The translations under genes and the position numbers were made by a program. A DNA stretch of 40,048 nucleotides, taken from assembly GCA_017560425.1 (NCBI GenBank), contig JAFZEX010000030.1, positions 1-40,048 of the forward strand, written 5' to 3'. The notes under the pieces are model-generated. The model saw only the letters and a program-made list of their open reading frames with translations, did no database searches and was not told the DNA's origin. The stretch comes from Alistipes sp. Its GTDB lineage: Bacteria > Bacteroidota > Bacteroidia > Bacteroidales > Rikenellaceae. How positions within the stretch are numbered: position 1 is the stretch's first letter; each line of letters opens with the position of its first letter. Positions 25,981 through 33,200 of the stretch are shown here, one piece after another.

Positions 25981-26066
25981 GCTCGGATGGTGGAATAGGT
26001 AGACACGCCGGACTTAAAATCCTGTGGGCAGAAATGCCCGTACCGGTTCGACCCCGGTTCCGAGTA
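25981..26066 (+). tRNA. tRNA-Leu (anticodon UAA)
   Basis: This is an 86-base class II tRNA. The acceptor stem is GCTCGGA/TCCGAGT (first pair G-T), the anticodon loop CTTAAAA holds TAA, the long variable arm has GGGC/GCCC, and the T arm is ACCGG TTCGACC CCGGT. The discriminator is A and the CCA end is not encoded. In the anticodon stem (CCGGA/TCCTG) the second pair is a C-T mismatch. Confidence 0.95.
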
Positions 26067-26071
26067 CGCAA

Positions 26072-26103
26072 AGAGAGGAATTTTCGTTCCTCTCTTTTTT
26101 TTG
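26072..26103 (+). terminator. Intrinsic terminator after tRNA-Leu
   Basis: AGAGAGGAA and TTCCTCTCT form a nine-pair stem around TTTTCG, followed by a long T run. Confidence 0.88.
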
Positions 26104-26126
26104 TTATGATATATGGGTAGACGTGA

Positions 26127-26504
26127 TTATTTTATTGATTGTTCTATCGCATTAAGAATCTCATCACGAAGGGCACGGGGAGTGACATTCTTCTTGATGA
26201 CCAATAGATAGGAGTTGTAAATCTGCTCGAGGATAAAGCTCGGGGCAAGGTCGCCCGTAAGGCGAATAGAGTTCCAATGTCGTTTGTTAAAGTGCCACGC
26301 CTCGGTGATCTCATTGTAAAGGTCACGTAGCTCGATAGCTAAGTCGGGGTCGCACTTCACCACAACATGGTCACTATGCATCAAGTCAATCACCGCAAAC
26401 CACTTGCCACCAACTTTATAGACCACTATGTCATCGTCAAAAGGCGTGGTCTCAGCTGTGTAGGGTAGGCCAAGGCAATAGTTACGAATATCCTCGATGC
26501 TCAT
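26127..26504 (-). CDS. MmcQ/YjbR family DNA-binding-fold protein
   Basis: The 125-residue protein matches the MmcQ/YjbR family (CyaY-like fold): the start IRNYCLGLPYTAETTPFDDDIVVYKVGGKWFAVI, the VVVKCDPDLAIELRD strand-helix and the AWHFNKRHWNSIRL motif are all typical. The family has been called DNA-binding on structural grounds, but its function is not known. It is the last gene of the operon that begins with the ABC exporter, one base after ispF. Confidence 0.88.
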   Translation of the reverse strand: MSIEDIRNYCLGLPYTAETTPFDDDIVVYKVGGKWFAVIDLMHSDHVVVKCDPDLAIELRDLYNEITEAWHFNKRHWNSIRLTGDLAPSFILEQIYNSYLLVIKKNVTPRALRDEILNAIEQSIK

Positions 26505-26505
26505 A

Positions 26506-26985
26506 TTACGCCTTCATGAGCAGAACTACAGCCGTTGTAGATACGCCCTCCTCACGGCCCTCGAAGCCGAGGCGCTCGGTGGTGGTGGCCTTTACCGAGA
26601 TGCGATCAACAGCAATGCCAACTACCTCGGATAGGCGTGCACGCATGGTGTCGATATGTGGGCGAAGCTTAGGACGTTGCATGGCAATGGTGCAGTCTAT
26701 GTTGCTAATAGAGTAGCCATTAGACTTTACCAACTCAACAACATGTTTAAGCAAAACGGTCGAGTCGATGCCCTTATACTGCTGGTCGGTGTCGGGGAAT
26801 AGCTTGCCAATGTCGCCCAGCGCCAAAGCACCAAGCATAGCATCGCAAATGGCGTGTATCGCCACATCGCCATCGGAGTGTGCAACGCAGCCCTTCGAGT
26901 GCTCAATCTCCACGCCACACAACACCAGGCGTAAGCCCTCGGCAAGTGCGTGGACATCGTATCCATGACCAATTCTAATATCCAT
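26506..26985 (-). CDS. ispF: 2-C-methyl-D-erythritol 2,4-cyclodiphosphate synthase
   Basis: The 159-residue enzyme catalyses the fifth step of the MEP isoprenoid pathway. The zinc-binding motif GHGYDVH is at the N terminus, followed by AHSDGDVAIHAICDAMLGALALGDIGKLFPDTD, and the C-terminal KATTTERLGFEGREEG carries the conserved Thr and Glu. All expected residues are present. It follows the S26-type peptidase gene after two bases; the pairing with that gene is probably only transcriptional. Confidence 0.96.
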   Translation of the reverse strand: MDIRIGHGYDVHALAEGLRLVLCGVEIEHSKGCVAHSDGDVAIHAICDAMLGALALGDIGKLFPDTDQQYKGIDSTVLLKHVVELVKSNGYSISNIDCTIAMQRPKLRPHIDTMRARLSEVVGIAVDRISVKATTTERLGFEGREEGVSTTAVVLLMKA

Positions 26986-26987
26986 AT

Positions 26988-27440
26988 CTATCTCTTTTTA
27001 CGTTTATAATCGAGCCAACGGCGCATAGCGCCAAGCATCTTGCCACGCACCCAACGAGGTGTCACCAGCCACAATCTCTCTCTTCGTCGCCAACGAGGGG
27101 TGGTGCAATCAACCACCTTGCCACGCTCACGGCGCACCTTATCCACAACACCAATTATCTCGCCACGCTGGCACTCCTCGGTTTGAATGATGTTGCCATC
27201 GCCACGAAGCACAACAACACCATCATTAACGCTCAGTACACGGTGGACGATAATCTGATTGCGTGCACCACGAAACATTGCTATACGACCCACGATATCC
27301 TCCTCGGCATCGACCCTCCGCACAACGATAACATCGTCGCCAAAGCCGAGCATGGGCAACATGCTGTAGCCCTTGACATGGAGCTCGAAGCTCTCGCCAA
27401 CGCCAACAAGAAGTTCTATGTTGTCTAATACCTTATGCAT
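26988..27440 (-). CDS. S24/S26-type peptidase with Ser-His pattern
   Basis: The 150-residue protein has the signal-peptidase fold motifs: the nucleophile Ser26 in KGYSMLPML, His66 in IIVHRV where bacterial leader peptidase I has its lysine (the archaeal and eukaryotic signal peptidases use His), and RGDGN (79-83) like the KGDAN box. There is no N-terminal membrane helix; the last 45 residues are very basic, with Trp-Arg clusters. Such small proteins sit next to HprK-like kinases and exporters in peptide-modification clusters of Bacteroidetes, where they may process a peptide. Its start overlaps the kinase stop by eight bases. Confidence 0.82.
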   Translation of the reverse strand: MHKVLDNIELLVGVGESFELHVKGYSMLPMLGFGDDVIVVRRVDAEEDIVGRIAMFRGARNQIIVHRVLSVNDGVVVLRGDGNIIQTEECQRGEIIGVVDKVRRERGKVVDCTTPRWRRRERLWLVTPRWVRGKMLGAMRRWLDYKRKKR

Positions 27441-28314
27441 TGTTAATCATAGTTTTGTATGACAACTGCGCAGCCTCGGCATCAGGCAAGCATGCCAAGT
27501 GGTAAGCTGGCACATGGCGCAACAACTCGCCAAGGGTCGAGCAGATAGAGTCCTGCAACATACCATCGTGTGCAAACTGAGGGGGCGTAGAGGGCAACAC
27601 AGCGCCAATGGCTGCAATTGTCGATAGGCGCTTAATGATGTTTTCGGGTGCCTGGCTTAGGCGACAGAAGGCGGCGATAGGGTAGTTAAGGTTCTTGTAG
27701 CATGGTGTCTTGCCGCTCCATGGCGAGCCATAGATGATTGCCTTGCCGTCGATAAATCGCACGATGGGCGAGTCGTCGTTGAGCAGTCGAGCGCCAGCGA
27801 TATGCTCACGCCATAGGCGGGTATGTGTGCTCTTGCCCGTGCCCGACTCACCGAGGAACAACACCACACGACCCTCGCACTCGATAGCCGACGAGTGAAT
27901 AGCAATGGCATTGTGCGATGCGAGCACCACACCGAACAATATCCATAAGCCGAAACGCAAGATGGCCAAGTCTACATCGCCGTCGAAGATGTTTGTTGTC
28001 ATGCGCTTGGTCGTAGTGTCGATAGCAAACTCGATAACACGACCCGAGTCGCCACATGGCGTAATGCGATAGAGGTAGCCATCAACGGTCTTATAGAGCA
28101 CGCCCTCGGCATCGGCCTCAGCCAAGTACGACTCCGATAACTTCTTAAGGCTCAGTGCATCGTAACTCTTTACCTTATCTTCTACTGCAAATAGAGTGTC
28201 GGCATCGCCCTCTACCTCAGACGCAAAGGGTGCGAAGCCACGAAGTCCCAACGCCACAAGATCGCACTCTGAGCGTAGGCGAACATCTGCTATGATATAG
28301 TCGTAGTGTGTCAT
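27433..28314 (-). CDS. HprK-like serine kinase
   Basis: The 293-residue protein has a C-terminal domain like HPr kinase: P-loop FLGESGTGKST (155-163), a following LLNDDSP (acidic residues for Mg) and YGSPWSGKTP. The N-terminal 140 residues are unlike HPr(Ser) kinase and include a beta-rich part ending in a hydrophobic helix (WILFGVVLA). Relatives occur in lasso-peptide clusters, where they phosphorylate the peptide, and in other Bacteroidetes clusters. No HPr gene is near. It starts at the TAATG junction with the ABC exporter gene and overlaps the peptidase gene. Confidence 0.82.
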   Translation of the reverse strand: MTHYDYIIADVRLRSECDLVALGLRGFAPFASEVEGDADTLFAVEDKVKSYDALSLKKLSESYLAEADAEGVLYKTVDGYLYRITPCGDSGRVIEFAIDTTTKRMTTNIFDGDVDLAILRFGLWILFGVVLASHNAIAIHSSAIECEGRVVLFLGESGTGKSTHTRLWREHIAGARLLNDDSPIVRFIDGKAIIYGSPWSGKTPCYKNLNYPIAAFCRLSQAPENIIKRLSTIAAIGAVLPSTPPQFAHDGMLQDSICSTLGELLRHVPAYHLACLPDAEAAQLSYKTMINNA

Positions 28315-30002
28315 TATTCAAGCGTTATTATTCGGTTGCAATACTCCAACGAGCTCTCGCGATGGGCAATCACGATGATTGTTAGTCCCTTCTGCTCGGC
28401 AGAGAGTCGGCTTATTGCATTATTAATATTATTTTCGGTATGCTGATCGAGCGACGATGTAGCCTCGTCGAAGAGCAACACGTTACACTGCTTATATAGT
28501 GCTCGGGCGATGCCTATTCTCTGGCGCTGACCACCCGAAAGGCGTGAGCCGAGTTCACCGATACGGCTATTTACGCCACCTGCGAGCGAGTCGATAAATG
28601 GCTTTAGGTCGGCAAGCTCAATGACCTTATTTACAAGGTCGTAGTCGATGTCAGCTGCGTTCACTCCAAAGGCGATGTTCTCGGCTATGGTAGCGTCGGT
28701 GATAAATACATTTTGCGACACGTAGCCAATGGAGTTCTGCCACATGGCAATATTCTCGTTGGTAAGCTCCACACCATCAACCGCAATGCGACCACTCGTA
28801 GGGCGATACAAGCCAAGAATGATGTTGAACAGGGTAGTCTTACCCACGCCCGAAGCACCACGAATGCCCACACGCTCGCCACAATTAATCGTTAAGGAGA
28901 AGTGCGACAAGGTGTCACTCTGGGCATCGTCAAACCTAAACGAAATATCGTCAAGCTCGATACTCTGCTTAAGGTCGATGCGCTCTGTGGTCGAGAGTAT
29001 CTCCTCGGAGCAATCTTCAAGGTCGATATCCTTGAGCGTATCTACCGAGTAGTTGTTAAAGCGTAGGGTGCTCCATGCCGACATTATGTTGCGCACAACG
29101 GGCAAAAGACGTATTGCTGCAACAACAAATATTCCGAACATTAGCTGCATATCCTGGTCGCTCGAGTGTCCCCATATTGCCATGGCCACCAGGCCAACAA
29201 CCACGCCTATCTCTATAAACGCTTGAGGTAGCATGGCAATCGAGGCATGGCGGTTTCGTAGATGTACAATCTCTGTCATCATCTCGTCGAAGCTACGCAA
29301 CATATAGGGCATAGCACCGCCAATCTTCACGTCTACATAGCCTCGGTAGGTCTCTGCCACAATGCGGTTTTTTGCTCGTTGCACCTCGTTCTCACGGCTG
29401 CCCACTTCACGCAGTCTGCGACGCACAGCAGCATAGAATAGCAGCACGATAGGCACAAATATCGCCATTGCCACAAGAGCAAGATATGGCGAGTAGAGCA
29501 CCAGGGCAGTGAGGAAAATAAAGAGCAGCATTATCTCGCCCGCAATCTGCGCCATGGGCTTTAGCACGCCCGTCGCAAACATCAGACTCACAGCATTTAC
29601 GTCACGTGCCAAGTGTGCCGAGTTGCTGCGCTTGATAAAGCCTAAGCCACGCTGATAGTAGCTAACGTACAGTCGTCGAGAGAGATACTTGTACAGCGAG
29701 AAGATATAGCTTCGCTCGGCACGATAGAGTAGCTGGTTGAGCACATTCTTGATCACCAGCACGCCCACAACCATGCCACATACCGCAGCAACAAAGCCCT
29801 CGGCAGAGAGCCCTAACCACTCATACGCCTTGCTCATATATGGATTTGCCTCGATATCTCCGCCAACGATGATCATCAACACCGGCACAAGCATGGCAAT
29901 ACCCACAAAGTTGAGCAGTGCACGCACAAATATCGTCACAGCAACAAACAGCGCTCTGCGACGAAAACTCTCTGGAATGACTCTATATACCGACTTAAAC
30001 AT
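28314..30002 (-). CDS. ABC exporter, fused transmembrane and ATPase domains
   Basis: The 562-residue half-transporter has six predicted membrane helices (about 1-310) and a C-terminal ATPase: Walker A GIRGASGVGKTT, signature RLSGGQRQR, Walker B VLLFDEATSSLD and switch VIAHRES. There is no N-terminal C39 peptidase domain. This layout is that of MsbA, lipid or peptide exporters. Joined to the kinase and peptidase genes by overlaps, it may export a modified peptide; MsbA-like lipid transport is the alternative. The open frame extends to a TTG at 30017, but that lies inside the promoter, so the ATG at 30002 is the start. Confidence 0.88.
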   Translation of the reverse strand: MFKSVYRVIPESFRRRALFVAVTIFVRALLNFVGIAMLVPVLMIIVGGDIEANPYMSKAYEWLGLSAEGFVAAVCGMVVGVLVIKNVLNQLLYRAERSYIFSLYKYLSRRLYVSYYQRGLGFIKRSNSAHLARDVNAVSLMFATGVLKPMAQIAGEIMLLFIFLTALVLYSPYLALVAMAIFVPIVLLFYAAVRRRLREVGSRENEVQRAKNRIVAETYRGYVDVKIGGAMPYMLRSFDEMMTEIVHLRNRHASIAMLPQAFIEIGVVVGLVAMAIWGHSSDQDMQLMFGIFVVAAIRLLPVVRNIMSAWSTLRFNNYSVDTLKDIDLEDCSEEILSTTERIDLKQSIELDDISFRFDDAQSDTLSHFSLTINCGERVGIRGASGVGKTTLFNIILGLYRPTSGRIAVDGVELTNENIAMWQNSIGYVSQNVFITDATIAENIAFGVNAADIDYDLVNKVIELADLKPFIDSLAGGVNSRIGELGSRLSGGQRQRIGIARALYKQCNVLLFDEATSSLDQHTENNINNAISRLSAEQKGLTIIVIAHRESSLEYCNRIITLE

Positions 30003-30006
30003 TCTG

Positions 30007-30014
30007 CAAATATA
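30007..30014 (-). promoter_or_regulatory. Promoter -7 motif TATATTTG of the exporter operon
   Basis: The minus strand reads TATATTTG, then four bases, then the ATG at 30002. The mRNA would be leaderless or nearly so. The motif lies just beyond the stop of the AddA-like gene. Confidence 0.7.
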
Positions 30015-30026
30015 CAAACAATCTTA

Positions 30027-33000
30027 CTACTTCGCAACTTTGCTAATCTCTCCGAGATTTATGTACCACACGTAGCCCTCAATCTCGTCGTAGAGCCCCA
30101 TCTTGTCAAGCAGCTCCATATACTGCTTAACCTGACCGAGGTAGCGAGCATTTGTCTTGTCGCCAAACTTGTAGTCTACAACCACAGCCCTACGGCCACT
30201 AATCATCACTCTGTCGGGTCGGCGCACCTCGCCCGAGGCAACAATCTCGGCTTCACACTTAACGTCGTCCCACGCCTTGGAGAACCACTCGCACACCACC
30301 TCATGGCTCATAAACCTTGTGATGTTATCACGAATTTCGCCTGCCTCAGCCGATGATATTAGCGCATCGTTCTCCATGCGAGCTATGTTGCGCTCGAGGT
30401 CGTCAAATGTTGCAGCACCCTCAAACACACGGTGTAGACGAATGCCGAGTCGCTGCGATGCGTTGCTCAGGCTAATAGCCTCGTCGGCAAATCGACGTGA
30501 GGGGTAGTGTATCTTCAGCTCGGGAAGATGCGACGTGTAGTTATCCAACACAACGCTACCCACTCCCTCGCTCTTTGCTTGCCTGCTGATGTTTAGCTTG
30601 GTGCCATGGCGGTGTGTCCTGCGATATACTCCATCGACACTTGTGAGCGTCACGGCATCGGGGAAATAGGTGTTGGCTGCTACGGTGAGTAGTGGAACAA
30701 TGTTGTTGATAGCCTCAGTCGATTTCGACTTGGTATTTAGCTTTGTAGGCACAATCATGTAAAGCTCTTTCGAGGCACGGGTGATTGCCACATATAACAA
30801 ATTCACGGCATCTACATGGCTCATCACCAACTCCGAGTAGTAGTCGGGCGTGAAGGCTGAGTTCTGCATATCCTTGCCATAGATCACGGGGAACTCGCCA
30901 ATCTCGGCAGCATCGCCCGTCGATGCCTTCGACCACACCACGGGCTGCAACGCCGCCTTGGGTGCTGTGTCCCACTTGCAGTATGGTATGATCACCACAT
31001 CACGCTCCAAGCCCTTAGCCTTATGTATTGTCGAAATCTCGATGGTGTCGTCGGTCATCTCGACGCTAAGTATCTCGTTTTTACCCTTCTCCTCCCACCA
31101 ATTGAGGTAGTGCTGAATGTCCGATATGCGAGAGGTCGAGAACGACACTATGCCCTCGTGCATAGCCTGTAGGTAAGCAACCTGCTCTTTGCGCTCATGC
31201 AGTTTGTGCTCAACGACAACTGCCTCGAATGCCTCCATGGGCGATAAGTGGGCGATGTGTGACAAGAACTCCTGCTCGTTGTCATCGAACATATGCTCAA
31301 GAGATTTCCCCAAGAAGCGGTTGTATACACCTCGCTCGATATTGTTGCTGGGGTCTACTGCCAACCTGAACATCGAAACTACAAACTGTGTAATTTCGCT
31401 ATTCTCGATAGTTAGCGAATCCGACGTGAGCACGTTAAATCCCTGCTTACCCTGCGACGTGAAGGCTTGCTCCTTGTATGCAAATAGTTGCTCAGCAACC
31501 TTGCGGCCGTCACTCTTGCCACGCACCAAGATAAGGATGTCACGATACCTATATCCTCGCATGATGGCATCCTCGATAACCTCGATAAACGGCGAGTCTA
31601 CGAGTGTCGAATCATAGAACGACATCTCGGCATAACCCTCGTCGTCATATCTCTTGCCCAATATCTGCTTGTGGTTGCTATATGCTGTGCTTACAATGTC
31701 ATGAAGCGACGAGTGAAGTGACTCGGGTATATGCTTATTTGTTAGTGCGTTATCAATGATGTTGTTGATATACTGATTGTCTGTTGCAACAACCGAGTCG
31801 ATGATGTTACGATTGAAATCAACCACCTTTTCAAGACTTCTAAAGTTGTGCTCAAGGCGGTCGATAGTGACATTCTCACGCCCCATATCCTCGATTGCAA
31901 CATCTTGCAACAATCGCCAGTCGCCACCTCGCCAACGATAGATAGACTGCTTAACATCGCCCACGATAAATACCGAGCACGCCTCGCTCTCGGCCATGGC
32001 ATTCTGCAACAACGGCAGCATATTTTGCCACTCACGCACCGACGTGTCCTGAAACTCGTCGATCATAAACCTCTCGAAGCGATTACCCACCTTCTCGTAG
32101 ATAAATGGGGCATTGCTACCATCGACAAAGGTCGAGAGTATATGCTTCGTCTCGCCCAAGACCATGATGTTCTCCTCGTCGCAAATCTTGTCCACCTGCT
32201 CCGAAAGGTCGGCAAGAAGCGCAAAGCTGCGATAGTTGCCACGCAAAAGTTTTGCGGTGTTTACCCTTTTCTCAACATCTGCAAATGTTGTGCATATCTC
32301 TTGGAGTATTGGCAAAAGCTCCTCGGCTGCATCACGCACATTGGCATCTGCATCTTTGGCATACCATGCATTGATGTCGTTAGTAGCCTTAAGCATTGTT
32401 GCTGTTGGCTCCGAAAGATCACCATCAGCATATTTATAGAATCTAAACACGAAGCTACGTGACTTACCAGCAAACATATCGGCACTAAGTCCATGTTTGG
32501 CGATAATATCTATTGCCCTCTCTCCTAAGCTCTTAAGGTAGTTCTTCGCACGTTCAGCATCAGCAACGATATTCGACACAATCTTGCCGAGCTCCTCCTT
32601 CGACTTGCGTAGTTTGGTGCGCTCCTTGCTGCTCTCCTTGAATATCTCGTTACCCAACGAGCGCAGGTCACCACGCATATCCCACCTTACGCCGTCGTTT
32701 ATGCGCTCCTCGACAAACTCGAGCATCCAACGCTTAAGCTCCGCATCGTCGGCAATCTTTTCGACAAGGCGGTCGGCACTGCGTGATAGTAGCGAGCTGT
32801 GGTCGAGCTCGATGTTGTAGTTTAGGTCGATGCCAAGCTCCTTGATGAAGGCACGTATGATGCGCTGGAAAAACTTGTCGATAGTAAGCACGCTGAAGCG
32901 TGAATAGTCGTGCAAGATGAGCGTTCGAGCCCTCAGCGCCTGTTTACGAACAGTCTGCTCAGCCATCTCGAGCTCCTTGCATAGCTTGTCAAGATAGTTG

Positions 33001-33200
33001 CTCTTCTCGCCCGCCGCCAGGATATGAATTTCACGCAATATGCGGGACTTCATCTCCTCGGTAGCCTTGTTTGTAAACGTCACGGCAAGGATAGCACGAT
33101 AAAGCTCGGGGCGCTCAACAACGTCACGAACATACTTATATGCCAGCTGATATGTCTTTCCCGAGCCAGCACTTGCACTCAATATCTTAGCTCGTTTCAT
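30027..33200 (-). CDS. addA: AddA-like UvrD helicase-nuclease
   Basis: The 1057-residue protein is a superfamily 1 helicase with a C-terminal nuclease. Walker A (SASAGSGKT, to Thr16) and FTNKATEEMK (motif Ia) lie at the N terminus, FMIDEFQDTS is motif II, YRWRGGD is motif III, TIHKAKGLE is motif V and NLLYVAITRAS is motif VI. The nuclease motif VVVDYKFGD is near the end. With AddB it processes double-strand breaks for recombination. It is coupled to the addB-like gene by a four-base overlap. Sequence divergence from the Bacillus protein is high, so the gene name is by layout and neighbourhood. Confidence 0.85.
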   Translation of the reverse strand: MKRAKILSASAGSGKTYQLAYKYVRDVVERPELYRAILAVTFTNKATEEMKSRILREIHILAAGEKSNYLDKLCKELEMAEQTVRKQALRARTLILHDYSRFSVLTIDKFFQRIIRAFIKELGIDLNYNIELDHSSLLSRSADRLVEKIADDAELKRWMLEFVEERINDGVRWDMRGDLRSLGNEIFKESSKERTKLRKSKEELGKIVSNIVADAERAKNYLKSLGERAIDIIAKHGLSADMFAGKSRSFVFRFYKYADGDLSEPTATMLKATNDINAWYAKDADANVRDAAEELLPILQEICTTFADVEKRVNTAKLLRGNYRSFALLADLSEQVDKICDEENIMVLGETKHILSTFVDGSNAPFIYEKVGNRFERFMIDEFQDTSVREWQNMLPLLQNAMAESEACSVFIVGDVKQSIYRWRGGDWRLLQDVAIEDMGRENVTIDRLEHNFRSLEKVVDFNRNIIDSVVATDNQYINNIIDNALTNKHIPESLHSSLHDIVSTAYSNHKQILGKRYDDEGYAEMSFYDSTLVDSPFIEVIEDAIMRGYRYRDILILVRGKSDGRKVAEQLFAYKEQAFTSQGKQGFNVLTSDSLTIENSEITQFVVSMFRLAVDPSNNIERGVYNRFLGKSLEHMFDDNEQEFLSHIAHLSPMEAFEAVVVEHKLHERKEQVAYLQAMHEGIVSFSTSRISDIQHYLNWWEEKGKNEILSVEMTDDTIEISTIHKAKGLERDVVIIPYCKWDTAPKAALQPVVWSKASTGDAAEIGEFPVIYGKDMQNSAFTPDYYSELVMSHVDAVNLLYVAITRASKELYMIVPTKLNTKSKSTEAINNIVPLLTVAANTYFPDAVTLTSVDGVYRRTHRHGTKLNISRQAKSEGVGSVVLDNYTSHLPELKIHYPSRRFADEAISLSNASQRLGIRLHRVFEGAATFDDLERNIARMENDALISSAEAGEIRDNITRFMSHEVVCEWFSKAWDDVKCEAEIVASGEVRRPDRVMISGRRAVVVDYKFGDKTNARYLGQVKQYMELLDKMGLYDEIEGYVWYINLGEISKVAK

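Noticed and set aside
31848-32462. 204-codon plus-strand open frame
   Set aside because: Antisense to the AddA-like helicase gene; no support beyond length.
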